This document shows positions 56,710-64,000 of a stretch of 64,000 bases of DNA, one piece after another (positions within the stretch are counted from its first letter, which is position 1; each line of letters starts with the position of its first letter). The position numbers were made by a program, and so were the translations under genes. The stretch is from an uncultured Pseudomonadales bacterium (lineage in GTDB: Bacteria; Pseudomonadota; Gammaproteobacteria; Pseudomonadales; CANNCY01). Where the stretch lies: NCBI GenBank assembly GCA_947503335.1, contig CANNCY010000002.1, positions 124,001 through 188,000 on the forward strand, given 5' to 3'. Below the pieces are notes generated by a model that worked only from the letters and a program-made list of their open reading frames with translations, made no database searches and was not told where the DNA came from.

Positions 56710-58758
56710 GGGCTCGGTATCTAGAACAGCTTCGATCTCACCTTTGAAAATACGATCTGCATCTGGCGTGTTTGCTAGCACCTCAGCAAAATCGAAAGGC
56801 TCAACCGGCTCGCAAATGTGATAACCCTGCATTAGGTTACATCCTAACTCAGACAGCGTCTTCGCATGAGTAGCACTCTCGACACCCATGGCACCAACTT
56901 TAATACCTAGAGCACTGCCTAAAGAGGCAGCTGCCTCAATAATCGCTTTGCTTGCTTCATTGCTATTAATGTCTTTTACAAACGCTTGGTCAACTTTAAT
57001 AGATGTGAGCGGTAAATTACGTAAATTAACAAGCGATGAATAACCTGCACCGAAGCGATCTATCGAGGTATTCATGCCCTCTTCAGACAAATAGCTAATC
57101 GCTTCGCTTACACGTTCAGGCTCTTGTACTAATGCATCTTCTGAAAATTCAATCTCAATGGCCTCAAAGGGCACACCTTTTTGCTGAACCAGTTCGACGA
57201 TACGCTCTTCAAAACGGCCTCGAATAAAGTGCTTCACAGATACGTTGATAACAACTTTTTCAGGAGCATTTGGTTCTTGCTGCCATGATAACCAATCGTT
57301 ACAAGCTGATTTGATTACCCATTCTTGCATTTGATCAAATTGTTCTAGGTCTTCTAGCTCACTCAAGAAATCGTATGGAAACATCACCCCAAGTACAGGG
57401 CTTGACCACCGTAAAAGAGCCTCTGCTGCAACAAAACGATTTGTCTGCACATCATATTGTGGCTGGTACTGTAGGCGTAGTTCTTTATTTTCGAAGGCTC
57501 GTTCAAGGTGATACTGCAACGTTAAACGCCGCTGTGATGTCTCGAGCATCGTCTCTTCAAAACTGACTACCGAATCTTGATTCGACTTTTTAGCTACATA
57601 CATACCCGTATCGGCATTTGCCATCAGCGCCGAGGCTGTTGTGCCGTCATCCGGAAAGATGCTCACACCGATCGATGTGGCTATACTTAAATCAAACCCA
57701 TCTACGTGATACGACTCACTTATACGACTAGCAATAACACCGGCTACTCGCTCGGCGTCTTCGCGTTGGCGTACGTCTTCAAGTAGCACTAAAAATTCGT
57801 CGCCACCCAGTCGGGCGACTAGATCTGTTCTACGCACTAAAGACTGTAGACGCTCGCCCACCTGCACTAATAGTTTGTCACCAATCGAATGACCAAAGTT
57901 GTCATTGACCTGCTTAAACTGATCAAGATCTACAAACAACACCGACAACTTTCGATTGTTGCGAGATGCACTTGCTAAGCTGTGTTGCAAACGATCAATG
58001 AGGTAGTAACGGTTAGCTAACCCCGTCAATGGATCAAAGTTTGCTCTATAAAATAGCTCTTCAGTTTTTGAACCGCCGGCATACTCTTTATCTTTGACAC
58101 TAACCGCTGTCTGTCTAAAGTGAAGCGACACAGCCTCAACTAGGTCATTAAAGGCGTCGGCAATAGGCGTTAATTGATTATCTTTGGATACAGCAATTGG
58201 CGTTAAGTTAGGCACCTGATTAACGCTTTGATCCATTTGCGTTTTAACAGTGGTCAGGTCAGCCTGCCACCGGCGCCTAGCTCGCAACATTAGCGTCATC
58301 ATCAACCACGCGACAAAAGACGATATCGATACAAAGCATATTAACGAAAGCCATCGTATAGCGCCCGGAACATAGCGCTTATATGAGATAGTCGTGACTA
58401 CCGATTGGTCATTGATGATTGACTGCTTAACCTGCCGCTCTACCAGTAGACCGTCTGCCACTGGATGACCCAGCTCATAAGCTTTGCCATCTGCCACTAC
58501 CTCGAGATGATGCACTACCTTAAGTGTTTGCAATACTTCTTTATTAGATACTTGGGTCAATTCTGGATGGCGAGAAAATAGATGGGCGACTCGGCCTAAT
58601 TCATCATAGCGAGCGCTAGACTGAGTAAACCAATTACCCCCAAAAATTGTCATCGCCATCACAACGATCGTGCATTGAGCGAATCTGTGTACTACCTCGA
58701 CATCTTGTCTCAGTATTGACGCACGTAGTTTGCGCAGAAATCCAATCACAATATCCAT
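56704..58758 (-). CDS. Membrane GGDEF/EAL protein with probable degenerate EAL domain
   Basis: A 684-residue c-di-GMP protein. Two N-terminal helices (about 30-46 and 134-158) enclose a periplasmic sensor segment, followed by a linker helix. The GGDEF domain is intact at 318-322 (RLGGDEFLVLLED), so diguanylate cyclase activity is likely. In the EAL domain Glu446 (EALLRW) is kept. However, the usual DDFG is DRFG (Asp567, Arg568), and the Glu of the AEGVE motif is Met624 (GAMGVES). Both are normally catalytic or metal-binding, so phosphodiesterase activity is doubtful. The EAL domain may instead be a ligand sensor. Confidence 0.92.
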   Translation of the reverse strand: MDIVIGFLRKLRASILRQDVEVVHRFAQCTIVVMAMTIFGGNWFTQSSARYDELGRVAHLFSRHPELTQVSNKEVLQTLKVVHHLEVVADGKAYELGHPVADGLLVERQVKQSIINDQSVVTTISYKRYVPGAIRWLSLICFVSISSFVAWLMMTLMLRARRRWQADLTTVKTQMDQSVNQVPNLTPIAVSKDNQLTPIADAFNDLVEAVSLHFRQTAVSVKDKEYAGGSKTEELFYRANFDPLTGLANRYYLIDRLQHSLASASRNNRKLSVLFVDLDQFKQVNDNFGHSIGDKLLVQVGERLQSLVRRTDLVARLGGDEFLVLLEDVRQREDAERVAGVIASRISESYHVDGFDLSIATSIGVSIFPDDGTTASALMANADTGMYVAKKSNQDSVVSFEETMLETSQRRLTLQYHLERAFENKELRLQYQPQYDVQTNRFVAAEALLRWSSPVLGVMFPYDFLSELEDLEQFDQMQEWVIKSACNDWLSWQQEPNAPEKVVINVSVKHFIRGRFEERIVELVQQKGVPFEAIEIEFSEDALVQEPERVSEAISYLSEEGMNTSIDRFGAGYSSLVNLRNLPLTSIKVDQAFVKDINSNEASKAIIEAAASLGSALGIKVGAMGVESATHAKTLSELGCNLMQGYHICEPVEPFDFAEVLANTPDADRIFKGEIEAVLDTEPS

Positions 58759-58795
58759 ACCGTATTTTTATTTTCTACAACTATACCAAAACGGA

Positions 58796-59584
58796 TCAGC
58801 ATTTGTCAGATTTACATTCAAGGCTGTGATCCATGTCTTGGGCAGGGCAGCGCTGTTTAGTTGCTCCGACAACTTTTGCTGGAACGCCTGCAACCGTAGT
58901 ATGAGCAGCGACTGAGCTGGTGACCAAACTGCCAGCCCCCACTTTGGCACCGTCGCCTACAGTAATATCGCCCAGCAATTTAGCCCCCGTACTGATAAGT
59001 ACATCATTGCCTACTCGAGGATGGCGCTGCCCTCTATCAAGCCCACTGCCACCTAGGGTGACCGAGTGTAATATCGAGACATTGTTACCTATAACCGCTG
59101 TTTCACCAATGACAACACCCGTAGCGTGGTCAATCATGATACCGACACCCAATTCAGCATTAGGATGTATGTCTACCCCCATGCGCCTAGCCACTTGATG
59201 CTGAACCCACACCGCCACAGACTCTCGCCCACTGCGATAAAGGTTATGCGCCAACCGATATAACTGCAGTGCGTGGTAGCCCTTAAAATAGAGCCAAGGT
59301 GTGAGATAGCTTTTACAGGCGGGGTCGCGCTCGTAGCAACTGAGTAAGTCTTGAACCATCGCCTGTTGCGTTGCCTCATCATTTGCTCGAATAAATAGCC
59401 TTTCTAGCTGAGTTTGCGTTACCAACTCATCAGCCACTAGCGACGCTAAACGAATCGCCGCTCCTTCAACAAATGATGATGCCTTCAAAGAGATCAAAGT
59501 CTCTGATAATAAGGGCTCATCGGCGCGTACTTGCTCGCCAAGATGTTGCATTTGCTGCCAAACCTTATCAATTGCGGCTGTCAC
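58796..59584 (-). CDS. cysE: Serine O-acetyltransferase
   Basis: First step of cysteine synthesis, making O-acetylserine. 262 residues (E. coli 273) with the N-terminal helical domain and the left-handed beta-helix. Asp152 and His153 in DHATGVVIGE correspond to D157 and H158 of E. coli CysE, and SVTLGGSG follows. GTG start overlaps the stop of the M15 peptidase gene. The C-terminus is rich in charged residues and holds a cysteine, relevant to cysteine synthase binding. Confidence 0.95.
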   Translation of the reverse strand: MTAAIDKVWQQMQHLGEQVRADEPLLSETLISLKASSFVEGAAIRLASLVADELVTQTQLERLFIRANDEATQQAMVQDLLSCYERDPACKSYLTPWLYFKGYHALQLYRLAHNLYRSGRESVAVWVQHQVARRMGVDIHPNAELGVGIMIDHATGVVIGETAVIGNNVSILHSVTLGGSGLDRGQRHPRVGNDVLISTGAKLLGDITVGDGAKVGAGSLVTSSVAAHTTVAGVPAKVVGATKQRCPAQDMDHSLECKSDKC

Positions 59585-60261
59585 AGCACCCCCTCTAACT
59601 TATACATTGAAGCTTCTACAAAGCCCTTTATCTGTTCATTACTTATCTGATTCAACAGGTCTGTTGGTAACAGATCGACGAGTATCTGAGACCATTCATC
59701 ATGACACCATTTGGCTGCCATCTTATTCGCGTTATAAACGTCACTGATATGCCAAGGCTCGGGCGACACCCAGCCAGCATCCTCAGCATAAGGAAACCCG
59801 AAATCATAATCGCCGGCAGCATTGGTAAGCCAACACGCAAACTCGCCCATAATCCCAGACTGCGCGTACTCACTAGGTACCAATTGCAGCTGATGACCTT
59901 GATCTAAGGCTCGTTGATCGATGATATCTACGTCAGTTCCCCAGTGATGGCGACTTGCCCCAGGCAGTGCGCTAAAACGCAGAATCGCCTTTAGCCACTG
60001 TAAATCATTCTTTCGCATCACTGGCTGATCGTAATCGTCAATCACCGCCCTACGCCCATACCACTTTGCTTGCACGATCGCAGACTGTGTCTCTAGCGAA
60101 CGGTACGCCGACACCACCCTTGGCTTAAAGCCATTCGCCTCACCCGCCTCCACAAGCGCAGCAAGTCGCTCGGCGGTCTCAGAACACACCCACTGGTTAG
60201 ACTCAAAGGCAACCATGAGACGGGCATTATCGCGGCCATAAGGGCAGATTAAATTATTCAT
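59581..60261 (-). CDS. M15-family D,D-carboxypeptidase-like protein
   Basis: A 226-residue metallopeptidase of the VanY/DacB type: SRHHWGTDVD at 103-112 gives the zinc His and Asp, and EPWH near the end gives the last His and catalytic Glu. The family cleaves D-Ala-D-Ala ends. There is no signal peptide or membrane helix, which is odd for a cell-wall enzyme. It might be cytoplasmic or exported by another route. It overlaps cysE by four bases. Confidence 0.85.
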   Translation of the reverse strand: MNNLICPYGRDNARLMVAFESNQWVCSETAERLAALVEAGEANGFKPRVVSAYRSLETQSAIVQAKWYGRRAVIDDYDQPVMRKNDLQWLKAILRFSALPGASRHHWGTDVDIIDQRALDQGHQLQLVPSEYAQSGIMGEFACWLTNAAGDYDFGFPYAEDAGWVSPEPWHISDVYNANKMAAKWCHDEWSQILVDLLPTDLLNQISNEQIKGFVEASMYKLEGVL

Positions 60262-60384
60262 GCCCCAAGTATACCGCCGCCCTAAACAGGTTGCACCCTA
60301 GACCGAAGTACGGTTACCCTAAGGGCGAGCGCTAAGTTAATGCAGTCGTGGTACGCGCTCTAGTACCCAAACTGCGAGTATCTT

Positions 60385-60672
60385 ATGCACCGATCTAAAA
60401 TGGCAGCCGGCGATTTAGTTAACTTAGGCGCCTCAACAATTTATATACTATCGTCTATTGGTATCGTATCGCGCGAACAGCTCGAAGCGCGCGGCGCAAT
60501 TGAGACATACAACGATATTCGCCGTCGTGGTATCAAAACCTCGAAAGTACTTCTTTATGCCCTACACGCAGCAATTCGCAACCAACGATGGCAAGAACTA
60601 AGCCATAATGAAAAACAGTCACTGGTGCAGCAAGCTGATGCACTGATGCGCCAAAGCGAAATTACTCACTGA
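60385..60672 (+). CDS. TfoX/Sxy C-terminal domain protein
   Basis: 95 residues matching only the C-terminal half of TfoX/Sxy: LVNLGASTIYILSSIGIVSREQLEARGAIETYNDIRR and LLYALHAAIRNQRWQEL. The TfoX C-terminal domain is a helix-hairpin-helix-like module. Full-length TfoX regulates competence genes with CRP, but a free-standing C-terminal domain has no established role. The 123-base region upstream contains a small stem (ACCG-AAGTA-CGGT) and nothing else clear. Confidence 0.85.
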   Translation: MHRSKMAAGDLVNLGASTIYILSSIGIVSREQLEARGAIETYNDIRRRGIKTSKVLLYALHAAIRNQRWQELSHNEKQSLVQQADALMRQSEITH

Positions 60673-60696
60673 TAAGCTGTTGACGCAATTATAGGC

Positions 60697-60725
60697 CTTG
60701 AAATTACACTTAGGGGTACCCATAT
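60697..60725 (+). promoter_or_regulatory. Sigma-32 (heat-shock) promoter of htpX
   Basis: CTTGAAA (60697-60703) is an exact match to the sigma-32 -35 consensus, preceded by GGC. After a 14-base spacer, ACCCATAT (60718-60725) fits the CCCCATnT -10. The promoter is 30 bases before the htpX start, whose gene is heat-shock controlled in E. coli. Confidence 0.8.
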
Positions 60726-60754
60726 AGTGAACATAGCTATTTAGGAGATGTCCC

Positions 60755-61642
60755 TTGAAACGTATTTTTTTATTCTTGGCCACCAACATCGCGATTATCG
60801 CAGTTGCTAGCGTAACGCTAAGCCTTCTTGGTGTTAACGGCTACATGACCTCGCAAGGTCTAGATTTTTCTTCACTACTTATTTTTTGTGCTGTATTTGG
60901 CTTTGTAGGCTCGTTTATCTCGTTAGCAATGTCTAAGTGGGTTGCAAAACGCAGTACCGGCACACGCATCATTAGCCAACCTAGTAATCATCAAGAGCTA
61001 TGGTTGATGGAGACCGTAGCAGACCTAGCAAAGGATGCAGGTATTGGTATGCCAGAAGTAGGCATTTTCAATGCTCAACAGGCCAACGCATTCGCTACCG
61101 GCGCCAATCGCAACAATGCGCTAGTAGCCATCAGCGAAGGTATGCTGCAGCGCTTTACTAAAGACGAGATTCGCGCAGTGCTAGCGCACGAGATTGGCCA
61201 TGTTGCCAACGGCGATATGATCACCCTAAGCCTAATGCAGGGCGTGGTGAATACCTTTGTAATGTTCTTTGCTCGTATCATCGGCCATGCAGTAGACCAA
61301 TTCTTGAACCCTGATCGCGAAGGTGGTGTGGGCATGGGTTACTTTGTAGTGACCATCGTCGCCGAAATCGTTCTAGGATTCTTGGCAATGACCATTGTGA
61401 TGGCCTTTAGCCGCTATCGCGAGTACCGCGCAGACCACGCCGGCGCAACGCTAGCTTCAAAGCAAGGCATGATTAGTGCGCTTCGTCGCCTTCAGGCCGA
61501 GACCCAAGCACAGGTGCCAAATCAAATGCCAGACACCTTAACGGCTTTTGGCATTACCAGTGGATTCTCGACTAAGATGAAGAGCCTATGGGCATCGCAC
61601 CCACCACTTGAACAACGCATCGCTCGCTTAGAGCAGATGTAA
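60755..61642 (+). CDS. htpX: Membrane zinc metalloprotease HtpX
   Basis: Degrades misfolded membrane proteins. 295 residues (E. coli 293) with two N-terminal helices, the zinc motif H145-E-x-x-H149 (HEIGH) with Glu in YREYRADHAG as third ligand, and two more helices between them. TTG start with AGGAG seven bases upstream, preceded by a sigma-32 promoter. A DegQ/DegS-like protease follows 20 bases on, so the two form a heat-shock envelope-quality-control pair. Confidence 0.96.
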   Translation: MKRIFLFLATNIAIIAVASVTLSLLGVNGYMTSQGLDFSSLLIFCAVFGFVGSFISLAMSKWVAKRSTGTRIISQPSNHQELWLMETVADLAKDAGIGMPEVGIFNAQQANAFATGANRNNALVAISEGMLQRFTKDEIRAVLAHEIGHVANGDMITLSLMQGVVNTFVMFFARIIGHAVDQFLNPDREGGVGMGYFVVTIVAEIVLGFLAMTIVMAFSRYREYRADHAGATLASKQGMISALRRLQAETQAQVPNQMPDTLTAFGITSGFSTKMKSLWASHPPLEQRIARLEQM

Positions 61643-61662
61643 CGCACAGCGAGGCGACAAAC

Positions 61663-62709
61663 TTGAAAACCCTTACCCGTTTATTGTTTATCGCCCTCGC
61701 CAGTTTGGGCATCGTCAACATAGACGATGCTCAGGCCGAGATTAGCGAATACGAACAGAACAACATCGATGTATATCGCTCGGCAAGCCCCTCAGTCGTT
61801 TTTGTAACCAATAAGCAATATCGCCGTGCGCGATTTTCTCGAAACGTTACGGTAGAGCCCCAAGGATCAGGCACGGGCTTTATCTGGGATCGCGATGGCC
61901 ATATCGTCACTAATTATCACGTTATCGAAGGCGCCAACGAAGTAAGCATTGGCTTAAGCGACGGTTCTGACTGGCCAGCAACTTTGGTGGGGATCGCCCC
62001 CGAACGCGATTTAGCGGTGCTGAAAATTGATGTACCTAAAAACCTGCTTCGTCCGCTTCCTAGAGGCAATAGCGACAAGCTCGTGGTAGGGCGTAAAGTG
62101 CTTGCTATCGGCAACCCCTTCGGCCTAGACACAACCCTTACTGTTGGTGTGGTTAGTGCGCTTGACCGTGAAATTCAATCACCCAATGGGCGCACTATTC
62201 CAGGTGTTATTCAAACCGATGCAGCGATCAATCCGGGCAACTCGGGCGGCCCATTACTTAACTCTGCGGGCGAGTTTATAGGGGTTAACACCGCCATCTA
62301 CTCGCCTAGCGGAGGCAGCGCAGGCATTGGCTTCTCAATACCGGGTAACACGGTGAAGAGCATCGTACCCATACTCATAGAAAATGGCGAATTAACTCGC
62401 CCCGTTATGGGAGTAACGCTGGCTGCAACCCAATTCGCGCATCGAGCTGGTGTACGAGGAATCCCCATTGCCGAAATAACCCGCGACATGCCCGCGGCTA
62501 AGGCGGGGCTAGAGGGTATCAAACGTGACCGCCGAGGCCGGTTTATTTTAGGCGACATCATCGTTGCGATAGACGGCACCCCCGTCACCAACGAAGATCA
62601 ACTGTTAACCCAGCTTGAACTACACCAGCCTGGTGATCGCATTAAGGTTACCGTAGTAAGAGATAAGCGCGAACGCACAGTCTCGCTTAAACTAGCCAAG
62701 CAGCCCTAA
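61663..62709 (+). CDS. DegQ/DegS-like trypsin-type serine protease with one PDZ domain
   Basis: A periplasmic protease of 348 residues. A signal peptide (LFIALASLGIVNIDDAQA) is followed by the chymotrypsin-like domain with His86, Asp116 and Ser194 (NPGNSGGPLL) and one PDZ domain (near 250-345). The single PDZ and size match DegS/HhoB-like proteins. The signal looks cleavable, so a soluble state is favoured over DegS-like anchoring. TTG start, with GAGG eight bases upstream. Co-transcription with htpX under the heat-shock promoter is likely. Confidence 0.92.
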   Translation: MKTLTRLLFIALASLGIVNIDDAQAEISEYEQNNIDVYRSASPSVVFVTNKQYRRARFSRNVTVEPQGSGTGFIWDRDGHIVTNYHVIEGANEVSIGLSDGSDWPATLVGIAPERDLAVLKIDVPKNLLRPLPRGNSDKLVVGRKVLAIGNPFGLDTTLTVGVVSALDREIQSPNGRTIPGVIQTDAAINPGNSGGPLLNSAGEFIGVNTAIYSPSGGSAGIGFSIPGNTVKSIVPILIENGELTRPVMGVTLAATQFAHRAGVRGIPIAEITRDMPAAKAGLEGIKRDRRGRFILGDIIVAIDGTPVTNEDQLLTQLELHQPGDRIKVTVVRDKRERTVSLKLAKQP

Positions 62710-62713
62710 TATT

Positions 62714-62736
62714 AACCCCTCAGGTGAGGGGTTTTT
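62714..62736 (+). terminator. Intrinsic terminator after the Deg-like protease gene
   Basis: AACCCCTCA and TGAGGGGTT form a tight hairpin followed by a T-run, ending the htpX transcript before rnb. Confidence 0.8.
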
Positions 62737-62779
62737 AGGTACAATATTCGCTTCATTAATCGATTAGATGTATCGCAGT

Positions 62780-64000
62780 ATGTTAGGTAACGACGCGCTG
62801 TCGCAGTTGAAACAGCTAAAAACGGATATCCGTTCTACCAAAGAGTTTTTCGAAGGTGACGTAGTGGGCTCTATGAGTAGCTACGGCTTCATCGTCAATG
62901 GCGATACACGCCATTTTCTACCCCCAAACGAAATGGAGCGTGTATTCCCTGGCGATCGTGTGCGCTACTGCCTAGTAGACGGTCGCGACGACCAGAAACA
63001 AGCAGAACTAGATAAGCTAATCGAGTCACCAACAACAGAGCTGTTCGGCGTTTATCGCGTTCGCGGTACCAACCACTTTGTAGAAGCTGAATTTGGCCGA
63101 AGCAGCCGTTGGCTATTTGTACCACCAGCCAAGCGCGACAAGCACGAAGATGGCGACCTTGTACAGGCAAAGGTAATACGCCACCCCTATAAAACGGGCA
63201 AGGCGGCTGTACAGGTTACAAAGCATTTTGGCGCGCCAAGCGCTGCCTGGGCTAAGCACCGCTTTGTTGAAGCGCGCTACAACCTTGAACCGATCAACGA
63301 GCAACTTGATGTTCCTAGCAAGCCACTGCTGACCCGTGATCTAGATCTAACAGACATACCCTTTGTAACCATTGATTCTGCAAGCACCCGCGATATTGAC
63401 GACGCGCTATTCGCTGAAAGCACCGACAATGGCTACCGCCTTGTTGTTGCGATTGCCGACCCTATGGCCTATATCGCTGAAGGTGATCAGCTTGACTCTG
63501 TGGCAAGGAGCCGCGGTACCACTACATACTTGCCAGGTGTTCAACTACCTATGATGCCAAGTGAACTTGCCACTGAACGCTGTTCGCTATTGCCAGAGCA
63601 GGTACGCTCGGCGCTCATCATCACCATGCAAGTTAGTGACTCTGGCGAAATCAGCGATTACGAGTTTAAATTTGCTAACGTACAAAGTGTCGCCAAACTT
63701 AGCTACAACGACGTCGCTGCGCACATCGACGGCGAGAAGGAGCTAGAGGCCTCTGAAGCCGTGCTATCGTCGATTGAGACGCTAACAAAAGTACAAAAAG
63801 CTATCTATAGCTGGCGTTCTGCAAACTGCCTAGTTATGGAAGATCGCCATGACTATGGCTATGCCGTAAACGATGAAGGTCAGCTGACCGAAGCTGTTAT
63901 TGATCGACGTAATAGTGCCCACCGAGTGGTTGAAGAGTGCATGCTAGCCACCAACCGCACCGCAGGAAGCTTTTTAGCATCACACAATAAAGGGTTGTTC
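62780..64000 (+). CDS. rnb: Exoribonuclease II (RNase II), 3' end beyond the window
   Basis: Processively degrades single-stranded RNA from the 3' end. The 407 visible residues start MLGNDALSQLKQLK, aligned with the E. coli start. They continue through two cold-shock domains and into the RNB domain. The metal-binding aspartates are Asp199, Asp205, Asp207 and Asp208 in TIDSASTRDIDD, two residues earlier than in E. coli RNase II. LPGVQLPMMPSELA and the VVEECMLA region support RNase II rather than the longer RNase R. The last third of the gene is off the window. An earlier ATG at 62768 is possible. Confidence 0.93.
   Translation, partial: MLGNDALSQLKQLKTDIRSTKEFFEGDVVGSMSSYGFIVNGDTRHFLPPNEMERVFPGDRVRYCLVDGRDDQKQAELDKLIESPTTELFGVYRVRGTNHFVEAEFGRSSRWLFVPPAKRDKHEDGDLVQAKVIRHPYKTGKAAVQVTKHFGAPSAAWAKHRFVEARYNLEPINEQLDVPSKPLLTRDLDLTDIPFVTIDSASTRDIDDALFAESTDNGYRLVVAIADPMAYIAEGDQLDSVARSRGTTTYLPGVQLPMMPSELATERCSLLPEQVRSALIITMQVSDSGEISDYEFKFANVQSVAKLSYNDVAAHIDGEKELEASEAVLSSIETLTKVQKAIYSWRSANCLVMEDRHDYGYAVNDEGQLTEAVIDRRNSAHRVVEECMLATNRTAGSFLASHNKGLF

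Noticed and set aside
62780-64000. RNase R as the identity of the last gene
   Set aside because: It lacks the N-terminal extension of RNase R, and the start, aspartate positions and VVEECMLA stretch fit RNase II better.

Overview
The window is a gene-dense stretch of a gammaproteobacterial chromosome, about 47-48% GC by eye, with no gene-free gap longer than about 175 bases. The clade is suggested by the conserved blocks leuS...lptE-holA, lipA-lipB-ybeD and dacA-rlpA-mltB-rodA-mrdA-rlmH-rsfS-nadD-proA, and by lnt, rnb (RNase II), ubiX, mpl, htpX and cysE, whose products resemble E. coli and Pseudomonas proteins. The genus cannot be resolved: there is no rRNA or tRNA here. A marine heterotroph is an inference from the gene set only.

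Layout. 1-9.3 kb: end of lnt, an ElyC/YdcF-like gene, leuS, an exported family II pyrophosphatase with a large exported protein of unknown function, then lptE-holA. 9.3-20.6 kb: an accessory mix (YtoQ, a MEST-like hydrolase, YjbQ, two GNATs, a YgeA-like racemase, a SigZ-like sigma factor with a Cys-tailed GST, a DUF815 ATPase) with rimO, a phospholipase-D-like lipoprotein, rsgA and a 1-Cys peroxiredoxin. 20.6-29.6 kb: an M28 peptidase, then eight overlapping genes on the plus strand (hydrolase, ABC ATPase and permease, ECF sigma factor, small membrane protein, patatin, MsbA-like exporter, HD protein) closed by an intrinsic terminator. 29.6-45.9 kb, minus strand: lipA-lipB-ybeD, an inserted periplasmic molybdenum hydroxylase set (MocA-like, cytochrome c, 2Fe-2S and Mo subunits), then the dacA-to-proA envelope block. 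45.9-51.6 kb: YkgJ-like, RND protein, FHA protein, ubiX, mpl. 51.7-54.9 kb: a PPi-type phosphofructokinase, mrp, DUF971 and family I pyrophosphatase. 54.9-64 kb: an acidic protein, a sterol-desaturase-family protein, a GGDEF/EAL protein, cysE, an M15 peptidase, a TfoX C-terminal-domain protein, htpX behind a sigma-32-like promoter, a DegQ/DegS-like protease, and the start of rnb.

Themes. Envelope building is prominent: lipoprotein acylation, LPS assembly, peptidoglycan elongation and recycling, and envelope proteases. A second theme is pyrophosphate: a PPi-type PFK and a cytoplasmic PPase lie within 3 kb of each other, and a second, exported PPase lies elsewhere. The least conventional features are the eight-gene coupled operon, the exported PPase pair, the Mo-hydroxylase cassette between ybeD and dacA, and a strongly over-represented 7-mer (CTCGCCC/GGGCGAG) spread through genes on both strands. 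I see no IS element, prophage, CRISPR array or RNA gene.
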